From the NCBI GenBank assembly GCA_963747755.1, contig CAVVGK010000014.1:372001-436000 (forward strand): a stretch of 64,000 bases of DNA, in the 5' to 3' direction. The translations under genes were made by a program, and so were the position numbers. The notes beneath the pieces were generated by a model. That model was not told where the DNA came from. It worked only from the letters and a program-made list of their open reading frames with translations, and did no database searches. The stretch comes from DATFVA01 sp963747755. Its GTDB lineage: Bacteria > Bacteroidota > Ignavibacteria > Ignavibacteriales > Ignavibacteriaceae. Every line of letters begins with the position of its first letter. The stretch's first letter is position 1. Positions 45,905 to 55,066 of this stretch are shown here, one piece after another.

Positions 45905-45955
45905 CATTTACTTATTAAGTAAATGATCCTATGTTATCTCTCCATCCCACATAGG
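45905..45955. promoter_or_regulatory. Two adjacent inverted repeats in the divergent cytochrome / MFS gap
   Basis: CATTTACTTA-T-TAAGTAAATG (45905-45925) is a perfect ten-base palindrome with a single-base centre, too tight for a hairpin and so more likely a protein-binding site. Next to it CCTATGT (45928-45934) pairs with ACATAGG (45949-45955). They sit in the 482-base gap (45750-46231) between the divergent cytochrome c and MFS genes. That gap also holds a TATTTTTG box and an 11-bp repeat tract; I see no gene in it. Confidence 0.5.
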
Positions 45956-46034
45956 CGGCCAAGTCTAATTTTACTTTTTCTCTGATAGTGAGGATATCCT
46001 GTTAATGATAGGAGATTATTTACAATAATGGGGT

Positions 46035-46042
46035 TATTTTTG
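46035..46042 (+). promoter_or_regulatory. Candidate TAnnTTTG promoter box upstream of the MFS gene
   Basis: TATTTTTG, 190 bases before the MFS ATG, matches the -7 box seen before glmM and the YciF-like gene. If used, the 11-bp repeat tract at 46095-46138 would lie in the 5' leader. Confidence 0.3.
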
Positions 46043-46094
46043 CCTGAAGATCAGATTTATGAGCCTTTTGGTCAGTCTCCTATCAGCCTTTTGG

Positions 46095-46138
46095 AGGCCG
46101 AAGAGAGGCCGAGGACAGGCCGAAGAGAGGCCGAACAG
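46095..46138. repeat. Four tandem 11-bp repeats upstream of the MFS sugar carrier
   Basis: Four units: aggccgaagag, aggccgaggac, aggccgaagag and aggccgaacag. The first and third are identical, and each differs from the others at one to three positions. GC-rich against an AT-rich background. Just before it AGCCTTTTGG occurs twice (46062-46071 and 46085-46094). Confidence 0.85.
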
Positions 46139-46231
46139 AATTGCAGAAATAAGGGAATGTCTTTTTGTTTTGATTAGGAAAAAGACTATGTTTTTCCCGT
46201 TTAAGTTAAGTTTTCTTTGAGGAAAAGACAA

Positions 46232-47755
46232 ATGCAGAAACCCCGCTTAAGCTTCTGGCAGATCTGGAACATGAGTTTTGGTTTTCTCGGCATCCAGTTC
46301 GGCTTCGCACTTCAAAACGCTAATGTAAGCAGAATTTTTGAAACCCTTGGGGCTGATATCGATTCCATTCCCATCTTATGGATCGCTGCGCCTGTGACAG
46401 GTTTAATAATCCAGCCGATCATAGGACATTTTAGTGATAAAACATGGACAAGACTGGGCAGAAGACGACCTTACTTCTTCGGCGGGGCAATTCTTGCTTC
46501 TATTGCTATTATATTTATGCCAAACTCCCCCTCGCTCTGGGTCGCCGCCGGCATGCTCTGGATAATGGACGCATCAATAAATATCTCAATGGAACCTTTC
46601 CGGGCTTTTGTTGCCGATAACCTCCCATCTGAACAACGGACCATCGGCTATTCAATGCAAAGCTTTTTTATCGGCATAGGTGCCGTTGTGGCATCTGCAC
46701 TTCCATATATGCTTACTAACTGGTTCAGCATAGCTAATACAGCTCCGGCTGGTCAAATTCCCGACTCGGTAAAGTTCTCATTCTATATTGGAGGAGCAAT
46801 ATTCTTCCTTGCTGTTCTTTGGACTGTAGCGAGGACAAAAGAATATCCTCCTGAAGAACTCAGAAGATTTGCCGAGGATGAAGCAGCGTTACAAAAAGAC
46901 AGGATAATCAGACCTGCGGATGTATCGGCAGCGAAATTTTTTAGGAATGGCTCCATGTGGCTGCTGGCAGGCTTGGTTTGCTCGGCTATCCTCTTCTTTG
47001 TTCTGCAGGAAAATGACTTCGGTCTATATGTGCTTTTCCTGGGACTTGTCGCCTTCGGGATCGTTCAGCTGATAGCTGGAACCATGACGAAAGCGGGAAA
47101 TATTAAAAATGGATTTGTAGTTGTTACAAATGACCTGTACAAAATGCCCGTAACTATGAAGCAGCTTGCGGTGGTGCAGTTCTTCTCCTGGTTTGCATTG
47201 TTTGCTATGTGGATCTATACTACTCCGGCAGTAACACATCATATATTCGGTGCGACAGACCCTACTTCTGAGTTATTTAATAAAGGAGCCGACTGGGTGG
47301 GCGTGTTGATGTCAGTCTACAATGGCTTCGCGGCTGTAATGGCTTTTGTTCTTGTCTGGCTCGCTAAAAGAACCAGCAGAAAAAGCGTACATATGATAAG
47401 TCTTGTTATCGGGGGAATCGCATTTGCATCTTTTTATGTTATCCGGAATCCTGATCTTTTACTGATCTCAGAGCTTGGAATCGGACTTGCCTGGGCATCA
47501 ATACTCGCAATGCCATATGCAATCTTGGCAGGTTCTATTCCTCCTGAAAAAATGGGAGTTTATATGGGAATATTCAATTTCTTCATTGTAATTCCCCAGA
47601 TTACAGCAGCAGCTATTCTGGGCTGGTTTGTAAGAGTCCCCTTCGGCGGAGAAGCGATATACGCCCTGCTTCTTGGAGGTGCTTCAATGATCTTTGCAGG
47701 GATAATGGTGATGTTTGTTAAGGACGTCGATGAAACAAATCAAATTAAACAATAA
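46232..47755 (+). CDS. MFS sugar transporter (SLC45/GPH-like)
   Basis: A 507-residue twelve-helix carrier. The ATG at 46232 is used because GAGGA lies nine bases upstream, inside the longer TTG-started frame. The opening LSFWQIWNMSFGFLGIQFGF and loop GHFSDKTWTRLGRRRPYF match the SLC45-type sugar:proton symporters that accompany maltose/alpha-glucan genes in Bacteroidota. It faces away from the cytochrome c gene and toward the ABC sugar genes with a 76-base gap at 47756-47831. Maltose-type substrate is inferred. Confidence 0.87.
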   Translation: MQKPRLSFWQIWNMSFGFLGIQFGFALQNANVSRIFETLGADIDSIPILWIAAPVTGLIIQPIIGHFSDKTWTRLGRRRPYFFGGAILASIAIIFMPNSPSLWVAAGMLWIMDASINISMEPFRAFVADNLPSEQRTIGYSMQSFFIGIGAVVASALPYMLTNWFSIANTAPAGQIPDSVKFSFYIGGAIFFLAVLWTVARTKEYPPEELRRFAEDEAALQKDRIIRPADVSAAKFFRNGSMWLLAGLVCSAILFFVLQENDFGLYVLFLGLVAFGIVQLIAGTMTKAGNIKNGFVVVTNDLYKMPVTMKQLAVVQFFSWFALFAMWIYTTPAVTHHIFGATDPTSELFNKGADWVGVLMSVYNGFAAVMAFVLVWLAKRTSRKSVHMISLVIGGIAFASFYVIRNPDLLLISELGIGLAWASILAMPYAILAGSIPPEKMGVYMGIFNFFIVIPQITAAAILGWFVRVPFGGEAIYALLLGGASMIFAGIMVMFVKDVDETNQIKQ

Positions 47756-47831
47756 CAATAACGGGGCGATACTAGTCCTCCAATTGTTCATTTTTAATTC
47801 TTAATTTACTTCTTAATTCTTAATTGCTTCC

Positions 47832-48665
47832 TCATCCTTTTACACTGCCGAGCGTAAGGCCTGAGACAAGCCACTTGCTCAATACTATAAATAACGCTAC
47901 TACCGGAATGCTGACAATTAAAGCGGCGGCAGCATACAAACCCCATTCCGTAGTCAAGTTTGACTGAAATGATTTCAATCCAAGCGGAAGAGTATAAAGT
48001 GAAGTATCCTGTAGAACCTGCGCGGCTACTATATACTCAGACCATGCCGTCATAAAAGAGAACAAAGCTGTAATTACCAGTGCGGGAGCTGCAAGCGGGA
48101 AAATGATTTTATAAAATGCCTGCCACCTGTTGCATCCATCAATTCTGGCACTTTCCTCAAGACTGAGAGGGATCGTATCATAATAGCCTTTCATCTGCCA
48201 TACACAAAAAGGAAGTGCAGTAGCTGAATAAACAATTATTATCCCCAGGTAGCTGTTTATCAATCCGAGCTTGATAAGCATTATGTACATCGGAAGAAGA
48301 AGCATCGTCGCTGGGAACATTTGTGTAGTAAGCAATCCAAGCATACTGAACTGCTTGCCTATAAATTGAAATCTCGATAATGCATATCCCGCAGTTGAAG
48401 CAAGAGCAACGCCAGTTACCGTAACAACAAACGAAACAAGCGTGCTGTTCCATACCCAAAGCAGAAAGGGTCTGTTCGTAAATAATTCAACATACTGTTT
48501 GAATGTGGCGTTATCAGGAATGATTGACAACGAGGTGGATAAAAGTCTGTCGTTTGGCCGTATTGAAATTGTGAATACATTTATTACGGGGTATAAGGCC
48601 ACTACTGTAAAGATAATCAGAAACAAATAAGTTAATATGTCTGCAAGTAATTTTTTTCTGTTCAT
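47832..48665 (-). CDS. Carbohydrate ABC transporter permease, MalG type
   Basis: A 277-residue inner-membrane permease with six helices. The ATPase-contact EAA loop is ESARIDGCNRWQAFYKIIFPL near residue 190. It opens with LADILTYLFLIIFTVVALYPVINVF and ends SGLTLGSVKG, both very MalG-like. It follows the binding-protein/permease fusion after 35 bases. The ATP-binding subunit is not in the window, so a shared MsmK-type ATPase elsewhere is likely. Confidence 0.92.
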   Translation of the reverse strand: MNRKKLLADILTYLFLIIFTVVALYPVINVFTISIRPNDRLLSTSLSIIPDNATFKQYVELFTNRPFLLWVWNSTLVSFVVTVTGVALASTAGYALSRFQFIGKQFSMLGLLTTQMFPATMLLLPMYIMLIKLGLINSYLGIIIVYSATALPFCVWQMKGYYDTIPLSLEESARIDGCNRWQAFYKIIFPLAAPALVITALFSFMTAWSEYIVAAQVLQDTSLYTLPLGLKSFQSNLTTEWGLYAAAALIVSIPVVALFIVLSKWLVSGLTLGSVKG

Positions 48666-48700
48666 AATTTCATTTCTTATTCCGGATTATGACTACCCGG

Positions 48701-50917
48701 TTAATAAATAGATTCTGTCGCCTTCGTTCTCCGTAAAAACGTCAATCCGAATGCAAGGAGAATTAAAAATATAACTACACTGAATGCGGCTGCATACCCA
48801 TAACGGTAGAGATTAAATGCCGCTTTATATACAAACGACACCAGGATATGAGTTTTATCCGATGGTTCTCCGGCATTGCTTACCAGCCAGACTACGTTAA
48901 TATTATTGAAAGTCCATATCACACCAAGTGTAATTGCCGGAATCATCACCGGTTTTATCAGCGGAATAGTGATGGATTTCAGTTTCTGATACCATCGGGC
49001 TCCGTCAATATCTGCAGCTTCATATAATTCTTTAGGAATACTCTGCAACGCACCCAGCGCAATAATCATCATAAAAGGAAAACCAAGCCAGATGTTTGTT
49101 ATTATTACGGCCATAAAAGCTTCCACAGGCGACTTCAGCCATTCAACCGGCGACATCGAAAGAAACTTAACAATAATCAGGTTTATTGCACCGTATTCGT
49201 AGTTAAACATTCCCCGCCAGGTTAATGCAACGATGTACTGAGGTATCGCCCAGGGAAGAATCAAAAGAGTCCGAAAGACTCCGGAACCTGGAAGACTCCT
49301 GTTTATCAGCAGAGCCAGCGTAACACCGAGGACTACATGAAATACAATGTTTGTTCCTGTCCAGATAATAGTCTTCAGAAAGAACTCATAGAACTGCGGT
49401 TCTGCAAAAACTTTAGCATATTGATAAAACCCTACTATGCTCCAGTCGTTTATATGAGCAAGACTCATATTTGAGAACGACAGGATGATATTATAGATGA
49501 ACGGATACATAATAACGGCGATCATTATGATCATTGCGGGCATCAGCAGGTAATAGGCAAACTTATCCCGTCTGAAGTTTTTGAAGAATGAGGCAAGACT
49601 TTTTCTGGTAAAGAACAATAGGGCGATTATTGCAACGGAGAAAAATACAAATATGATAGTCCTGCCAATCGGATCTTCATAATCTTCCCTTAATTCCTTA
49701 ATCTTCTTAACAGCATCTTCCTGCATCTGTTTTGCAGCCTTTTGAGGAGTTATCGCTCCTCCCAGCACTGCCTGGTAGGCAGGACGCATCGCATCCCATA
49801 TTGCCCGCATCTCTGTTACAATAGGAAGTGCTATTCCATGATCAATCTGGTTTTTAGAGTTAATAAAGATTTCATCGTTGGTCAGTTTCGGATTGGAATA
49901 AAGTTCCTTCCTGCTTGGGAAGGTTTTTACCTCAAGAGCTGTCTCGAGCTGCTTTTCAGGACTCATTAAGTACTTCAGCAGGTCTTTTATTTCCCCAAGT
50001 TTTTCATCGCCGACATTCTTATTTATTGAATAACCCTTAGGAGCCACCATTGGTGTAGCATATTTTCCGGTTTCGGTGATCAGGGGCAGAATGGATATCC
50101 CATAGTTTATTCCCGCATTGCCGTAACTCGACCATGACCAGTCGCCATTAATTATCATCCCCGCTTTTCCCTCCTTAAAGAGGACATCGGCAATATCATA
50201 ATCTGCTTCACCCGGAATGATTTTATATTTGTCGCGCAGATCGGCTATAAAATTCAGTGCGTTAACCATTGCAGGAGTGTTAAGCGTAGGAGTATCAGTA
50301 CTATCCAGCACCCAGCCGCCGAACCCTGTTAGGAAGGGTATAAAAAAGTAAGGCTCGGTATAATTCCAGACCAGGCCATACTGGTCAATCCTGCCGTCAC
50401 CGTTCAGATCTTTTGTGAGCTTCTGTCCGATTTCAATCAGCTCTTTATCTGTTTTAGGCGGCACCGGAACAAGGTCCTTGTTGTATACCAGGGTAAGATG
50501 ATTACCCAGCTTATCGGCCAGCTGCCATAAGTGTCCTTTATAACTAATCAGAGCCTTGTCATTAAAATGAGAGAGATATTCCTTTGAAAAAACGTTCTCG
50601 AGAGGTTTGATGATCTCCATATCTGCAAAGGGACCAACCTGGTCGGATGGTCCATATACCAGATCGGGACCCTGACCACCTATCGCAGCCACAATATACC
50701 CTGATCTCATCTCCTCGGTTTCTTTATACAACTGTATTATCTTTATCCCGGGATGCAGCTTCATATACTCGTCGATCTGGTTCTGCATTACATTCTTTTC
50801 CTCAGGACGCATATTATGCCAGATCACTATCTGGTTTTCCGGTTCTTTATGAGCGCAGCCGGAGAAAAAAGAAGCAATTAGGATGAAAAGGAAGATTAGA
50901 TATTTTGGTCTGATCAT
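48701..50917 (-). CDS. Fused solute-binding protein and MalF-type permease
   Basis: A 738-residue lipoprotein-permease fusion. Lipobox FFSGC near residue 21. Residues about 25-400 are a MalE-like binding protein (IVIWHNMRPEEKNVMQNQ, then GGQGPDLVYGPSDQVG near 82 and GDWSWSSYG near 268). A helix near 412-432 leads into a second part with six or more helices and the EAA loop EAADIDGARWYQKLKSITIPL near 628, that is a MalF permease. Normally these are separate proteins. The substrate is likely an alpha-glucan or maltose from family and neighbours. No stop, frameshift or internal start suggests an annotation artefact. Confidence 0.93.
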   Translation of the reverse strand: MIRPKYLIFLFILIASFFSGCAHKEPENQIVIWHNMRPEEKNVMQNQIDEYMKLHPGIKIIQLYKETEEMRSGYIVAAIGGQGPDLVYGPSDQVGPFADMEIIKPLENVFSKEYLSHFNDKALISYKGHLWQLADKLGNHLTLVYNKDLVPVPPKTDKELIEIGQKLTKDLNGDGRIDQYGLVWNYTEPYFFIPFLTGFGGWVLDSTDTPTLNTPAMVNALNFIADLRDKYKIIPGEADYDIADVLFKEGKAGMIINGDWSWSSYGNAGINYGISILPLITETGKYATPMVAPKGYSINKNVGDEKLGEIKDLLKYLMSPEKQLETALEVKTFPSRKELYSNPKLTNDEIFINSKNQIDHGIALPIVTEMRAIWDAMRPAYQAVLGGAITPQKAAKQMQEDAVKKIKELREDYEDPIGRTIIFVFFSVAIIALLFFTRKSLASFFKNFRRDKFAYYLLMPAMIIMIAVIMYPFIYNIILSFSNMSLAHINDWSIVGFYQYAKVFAEPQFYEFFLKTIIWTGTNIVFHVVLGVTLALLINRSLPGSGVFRTLLILPWAIPQYIVALTWRGMFNYEYGAINLIIVKFLSMSPVEWLKSPVEAFMAVIITNIWLGFPFMMIIALGALQSIPKELYEAADIDGARWYQKLKSITIPLIKPVMIPAITLGVIWTFNNINVVWLVSNAGEPSDKTHILVSFVYKAAFNLYRYGYAAAFSVVIFLILLAFGLTFLRRTKATESIY

Positions 50918-50990
50918 TAAATACCTGAAAATAGCTGCGTTAAAATAGGGAAAGGGGGAGAATGTTTAAAGTGGAAACCCCAGGGGGCTC

Positions 50991-51668
50991 TCAGACCTGA
51001 ACAGATGCCCATTGTCGGACTTCAGCCGCCAGCTCTCTGAGTATTTCATCATCGCTTCTCCCTGAACTCTTAAGCATATGGAAGGAATGATCGCCGCCTT
51101 CAACTATGTGAATAGATGCCCTCTGCCCCAGTTTTTTTATCACGGGTTTAAGCAGCTCAGGTTCTGCAAGTTTGTCCCTTGTACCCTGTAAGAACAGCAT
51201 AGGAACTTTAACATTAAATAAATGTTCCGATCTTTCAACAGATGGTTTGCCGGGTGCGTGGAGAGGAAATCCAAAAAAAACTATACCGTTGATATCAAGT
51301 GCTTCTTTAGAAGCCGCCATTGATGTCATTCTTCCGCCCATCGATTTGCCGCCTGCAAATAATGGTAAATCGCCTGAATATTCCCTTGCTGTTTTTACTG
51401 CCGACCGGATAGTTTCCATTAGCAGATGAGCGAAATCGGGTCTCCTTTTCTTATTTTCTGTGTAAGGAAAATTGTACCTCAATGTTGCGATACCGTTGTC
51501 AGCAAGATAATCTGCTATAGTCTCCATAAACTTATGATTCATATCCGCCCCAGCTCCGTGTGCCAATACAAGAAAGATCACGGCGTTTTCAGGGACAATC
51601 ACTATCCCGCTAACATTGCCTGAACTTTTCGAGGCGGGAAAACTTATATTCTTCATAGTTTTTTTCAT
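50991..51668 (-). CDS. Alpha/beta hydrolase (KAT8/Tex30/dienelactone-like family)
   Basis: A 225-residue alpha/beta hydrolase. VLAHGAGADMNHKFM near residue 33 is the oxyanion-hole region, the nucleophile Ser is in AGGKSMGGRM near 107, and the acid and base are in LQGTRDKLAEPE and EGGDHSFH near the end. Small hydrolases of this type are often of unknown substrate. The start may be 51668 or 51659; neither has a strong Shine-Dalgarno. It precedes the sugar ABC genes with 73 bases between, and is divergent from smpB. Confidence 0.8.
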   Translation of the reverse strand: MKKTMKNISFPASKSSGNVSGIVIVPENAVIFLVLAHGAGADMNHKFMETIADYLADNGIATLRYNFPYTENKKRRPDFAHLLMETIRSAVKTAREYSGDLPLFAGGKSMGGRMTSMAASKEALDINGIVFFGFPLHAPGKPSVERSEHLFNVKVPMLFLQGTRDKLAEPELLKPVIKKLGQRASIHIVEGGDHSFHMLKSSGRSDDEILRELAAEVRQWASVQV

Positions 51669-51846
51669 TAGCCTGAATATACGGGATCTATATTAAATTA
51701 TTTGGTCAGTTTAGATCCGGAGAGCATTTTTTCAAGCCAAATACTCTCATTATATAATTTTTCCGTTAATAGTATTACATTTGATGACTCATTATTTGCA
51801 TTTAACCGCGCATAAAAATAACTTTTATGCTTATTTTTATTGAATT

Positions 51847-52305
51847 ATGGCTAAAGAAACCGAAGAGAAAAATATTACCGTAAACCGGAAAGCAAGGCAT
51901 GAATATGCTATCATCCAGACCTATGAAGCCGGAATAGTTCTGGTAGGCACCGAGGTGAAGGCATTGAGACAGGGAAAAGCAAACCTTGTTGATAGCTATG
52001 CCAACCTTAAGGATGGTGAAGTCTGGCTGTTCGGCGCACATATCAGCGTTTATGAACAGGGTAATATCAATAATCATGAGCCGACAAGAACACGGAAACT
52101 GCTCCTTAATAAGAGTGAGATTAAAAAATTAATAGGGAAAGTTAAAGAGAAAGGCTTAACATTAATTCCATTAAGATTATATTTCAGGAATGGAAAAGTA
52201 AAAGTTGAGCTTGCACTTGCTAAAGGTAAGAAGGTTTATGATAAACGCGAGTCAATTGCTAAAAGAGATATGCAGCGCGACCAGGAAAGAAATATCAAAT
52301 ATTAG
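51847..52305 (+). CDS. smpB: SsrA-binding protein SmpB
   Basis: A 152-residue tmRNA partner used in trans-translation. Family motifs: NRKARHEYAIIQTYEAGIVL (residues about 12-31), GTEVKALRQGKANLVDSYA near 35 and the C-terminal LALAKGKKVYDKRESI, with a basic tail RDMQRDQERNIKY. No tmRNA gene was recognised nearby. It is followed by tyrS after 33 bases. Confidence 0.96.
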   Translation: MAKETEEKNITVNRKARHEYAIIQTYEAGIVLVGTEVKALRQGKANLVDSYANLKDGEVWLFGAHISVYEQGNINNHEPTRTRKLLLNKSEIKKLIGKVKEKGLTLIPLRLYFRNGKVKVELALAKGKKVYDKRESIAKRDMQRDQERNIKY

Positions 52306-52338
52306 AATCAATTACACACTTAAACACTGAGAAATAAT

Positions 52339-53553
52339 TTGTCTTTTCCCGCTTTAAATGAGCAAATGGACCTGATAAAACGAGGTGCATTTGAAATTAT
52401 TCCTGAAGATGAACTTGTAAAGAAACTTGAAAATTCTCTTAATAAGAATATCCCTCTTAATATTAAGCTGGGATGTGATCCGAGCAGACCTGATCTTCAT
52501 ATCGGCCATTCGGTAGTCTTAAGAAAACTTGCCCAGTTTCAGGAATTGGGTCATCAGGCTATCCTCATAATCGGTGATTTTACCGGAATGATAGGTGATC
52601 CATCCGGCAGAAACGTGACACGTCCCTCTCTTTCACTTGAGGAAACAAGACAGAACGGGATGACTTATTTTGAGCAGGCCTCAAAAATACTGCATAAAGA
52701 GCAGACGAAAATTGTCTATAACTCTGAGTGGCTTGGGAAAATGAGCTTTGAGGATGTCATCCGCCTGGCATCAAAATATACGGTAGCCAGAATGCTGGAG
52801 AGAGACGATTTTACAAAAAGATATAAAAATGGTGAACCAATTAGTCTTCACGAACTTCTTTACCCTCTGGCGCAGGCAATGGATTCGGTTGCAATAAAAA
52901 GTGATGTTGAACTTGGCGGAACTGACCAGAAGTTCAACCTGCTCGTTGGCAGAGATATTCAGAGAGAATTCGGGGTTGATCCGCAGGTAATACTTACAAT
53001 GCCTCTGCTGGTCGGTACTGACGGTGTTGAAAAAATGAGTAAATCATATAATAATTATATTGGTATTTCCGATACGCCGGGGGAGATGTTCGGCAAGACA
53101 CTTTCGATCCCCGACGAGCTGATATATACGTATTTTGAACTTGCAACAGATATTTCAAACGAAGAACTTTCGGAGATAAAAAATCAGCTGGACGAACAGA
53201 AGGTTAATCCCCGCGATCTGAAAAGGCATCTTGCAAAGGTTCTTATCAGAATGTATAACAATCCGGAAGCTTCAGAGGAAGCTGAAAAAGAATTCGATAA
53301 AATCTTTATTCAGAAGGAGATCCCGGATGATATCCCCGAAATAAAAATAGAGGGAAATTCGGGAATCGGAATACTTGACCTTATCGTAAAAGTGAATTTT
53401 GCTTCTTCGAAAGGTGAGGCAAGAAGGCTCGTATCCCAGGGAGGTGTAACGATCGATGGTGAAAAGGTCAGTGATATAAATGCAGAAATAACCCTGGATA
53501 AAACCAAAGTTCTTAAAGTGGGAAAACGAAAGTTTATTAAAATCACATCATAG
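52339..53553 (+). CDS. tyrS: Tyrosyl-tRNA synthetase
   Basis: A 404-residue class I synthetase. HIGH motif DLHIGHSVVLRKL near residue 48, KMSKS motif EKMSKSYNN near 232, and a C-terminal S4 domain (SSKGEARRLVSQGGVTIDGE) near 352. The first residues SFPALNEQMDLIKRGAFEII fit the usual N-terminus, which supports the TTG start at 52339 rather than an internal ATG. Adjacent to smpB and the arginine decarboxylase. Confidence 0.95.
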   Translation: MSFPALNEQMDLIKRGAFEIIPEDELVKKLENSLNKNIPLNIKLGCDPSRPDLHIGHSVVLRKLAQFQELGHQAILIIGDFTGMIGDPSGRNVTRPSLSLEETRQNGMTYFEQASKILHKEQTKIVYNSEWLGKMSFEDVIRLASKYTVARMLERDDFTKRYKNGEPISLHELLYPLAQAMDSVAIKSDVELGGTDQKFNLLVGRDIQREFGVDPQVILTMPLLVGTDGVEKMSKSYNNYIGISDTPGEMFGKTLSIPDELIYTYFELATDISNEELSEIKNQLDEQKVNPRDLKRHLAKVLIRMYNNPEASEEAEKEFDKIFIQKEIPDDIPEIKIEGNSGIGILDLIVKVNFASSKGEARRLVSQGGVTIDGEKVSDINAEITLDKTKVLKVGKRKFIKITS

Positions 53554-53573
53554 CTTAGAAAGGAGATGATATA

Positions 53574-54119
53574 TTGTATGTACCATCTAAAATTTTCTTT
53601 ACCAAAGGGGTAGGCAGACATAAAGAATACTTAACATCGTTCGAACTGGCACTTAGAAGCGCCGGGGTTGAAATATGCAATTTAGTAACAGTCAGCAGCA
53701 TTTATCCTGTAGGCTGTAAAAAAATAAGCAAAGAAGAAGGATTAAAGGAACTCTCTCCCGGCCAGATTACCTTCGCAGTAATGGCCCGAAATTCAACAAA
53801 TGAACCAAACAGACTTATAGCAGCTTCGATTGGTGCGGCGCTTCCCGCCGATCCTTCCCAGTACGGCTACCTTTCTGAGCATCATCCGTTCGGAGAAACA
53901 GAAAAAGTTGCAGGTGAATATGCTGAGGATCTTGCTGCAACAATGCTCGCAACAACATTGGGCGTAGAATTTAATCCCGATACGGATTGGAGTGAAAGAG
54001 AAAACATATATAAGATGTCAGGTAAAATTGTTAGATCGTTTAATATAACTCAATCTGCCGAAGGTGATAAAAACGGACTGTGGACAACAGTACTGGCTAT
54101 CGGCGTTCTTTTACCATAA
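53574..54119 (+). CDS. pdaD: Pyruvoyl-dependent arginine decarboxylase
   Basis: A 181-residue self-processing enzyme giving agmatine from arginine. Cleavage between Ser41 and Ser42 in LVTVSSIYP would generate the pyruvoyl group on Ser42. The region SIGAALPADPSQYGYLSEHH near 85 matches PvlArgDC. The start is TTG, with GGAG nine bases upstream; a nearby ATG is out of frame. This enzyme family is common in archaea and scattered in bacteria, where it feeds polyamine synthesis. It sits between tyrS and terC with tight spacing. Confidence 0.9.
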   Translation: MYVPSKIFFTKGVGRHKEYLTSFELALRSAGVEICNLVTVSSIYPVGCKKISKEEGLKELSPGQITFAVMARNSTNEPNRLIAASIGAALPADPSQYGYLSEHHPFGETEKVAGEYAEDLAATMLATTLGVEFNPDTDWSERENIYKMSGKIVRSFNITQSAEGDKNGLWTTVLAIGVLLP

Positions 54120-54133
54120 CTGAGTGAGATAAA

Positions 54134-55066
54134 TTGTTTAACGAATTTACCTTCTGGATTGTATTTATAATAATTGCACTGATAATTATCATAATTGATT
54201 TATATGCAACTGATCATAGACAGGGTAAAATAGGATTAAAAAGAAGTCTGATATGGAGCGGTGTATGGATCAGCACCGCTCTTCTTTTTTTTGTAGCTAT
54301 TCATTTCTTCCTCGAGAAGGGTCCCCAGCGCAGTCTTGAATTTATAACCGGGTACCTTATTGAATATTCTCTCTCGGTTGATAACCTTTTTGTGTTCCTG
54401 CTGATCTTTAAGACCATGGGGATCACCAATGAGAACCAGCCCCATATACTTAAATGGGGAATCCTTAGTGCTATTGTACTTAGAATAGTATTTATACTTA
54501 TCGGAGTAGGACTAATAAACCTTTTCCAGCCTATCATCTATGTCTTTGGCGCATTACTGCTTTATGGTGCATACAAGATGGCATTCGGCGGCGACAAGGA
54601 GATTGACTGGGAAAAACATCCTGTAATTAAATTTATCAGGAAGTTCTTCAATATTCTCCCCGACTACAGAGGCAAGAAATTCTTCACAAAAAGAAACGGA
54701 ACAATCTATGCCACCCCCGTTTTTCTTACCCTGCTTTTAATAGAATCATCAGACATTGTCTTCGCCGTTGATTCCATCCCCGCAATAATAGCAATAACAA
54801 GAGATCCTTTCATTATTATTACCTCGAATATCTTCGCCATCCTCGGGTTAAGAGCTTTATACTTTTCTCTGGCTGGAATCGTCGATCTGTTCGTTTACCT
54901 CAAATACGGCGTTGCTATCATCCTGTTCTACGTCGGCGTTAAAATGATGATCTCCGATTTTTACCACATCCCCACGCCGGTCTCCCTTGGAGTAATAATA
55001 GCCCTCCTCGCCGGATCAGTCATACTTTCATTGATTCATCGAAAAAAAACAGTGACGAAAGGTTAA
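54134..55066 (+). CDS. TerC/Alx-family membrane protein
   Basis: A 310-residue protein with about nine helices. The signature ends of the family are visible: SLEFITGYLIEYSLSVDNLFVFLLIF near residues 72-97, with the conserved aspartate in SVDNLF, and a second ESSDIVFAVDSIPAI near 205. TerC/Alx proteins act in manganese export and membrane-protein metalation. TTG start, 14 bases after pdaD. Its stop overlaps the convergent symporter stop by four bases. Confidence 0.9.
   Translation: MFNEFTFWIVFIIIALIIIIIDLYATDHRQGKIGLKRSLIWSGVWISTALLFFVAIHFFLEKGPQRSLEFITGYLIEYSLSVDNLFVFLLIFKTMGITNENQPHILKWGILSAIVLRIVFILIGVGLINLFQPIIYVFGALLLYGAYKMAFGGDKEIDWEKHPVIKFIRKFFNILPDYRGKKFFTKRNGTIYATPVFLTLLLIESSDIVFAVDSIPAIIAITRDPFIIITSNIFAILGLRALYFSLAGIVDLFVYLKYGVAIILFYVGVKMMISDFYHIPTPVSLGVIIALLAGSVILSLIHRKKTVTKG

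Noticed and set aside
45928..45955. Rho-independent terminator
   Set aside because: The stem has a 14-base loop and no T-run on either side.
46034..46231. Minus-strand 65-codon open frame over the 11-bp repeat tract
   Set aside because: The repeat creates the open frame; there is no conserved product and no Shine-Dalgarno.
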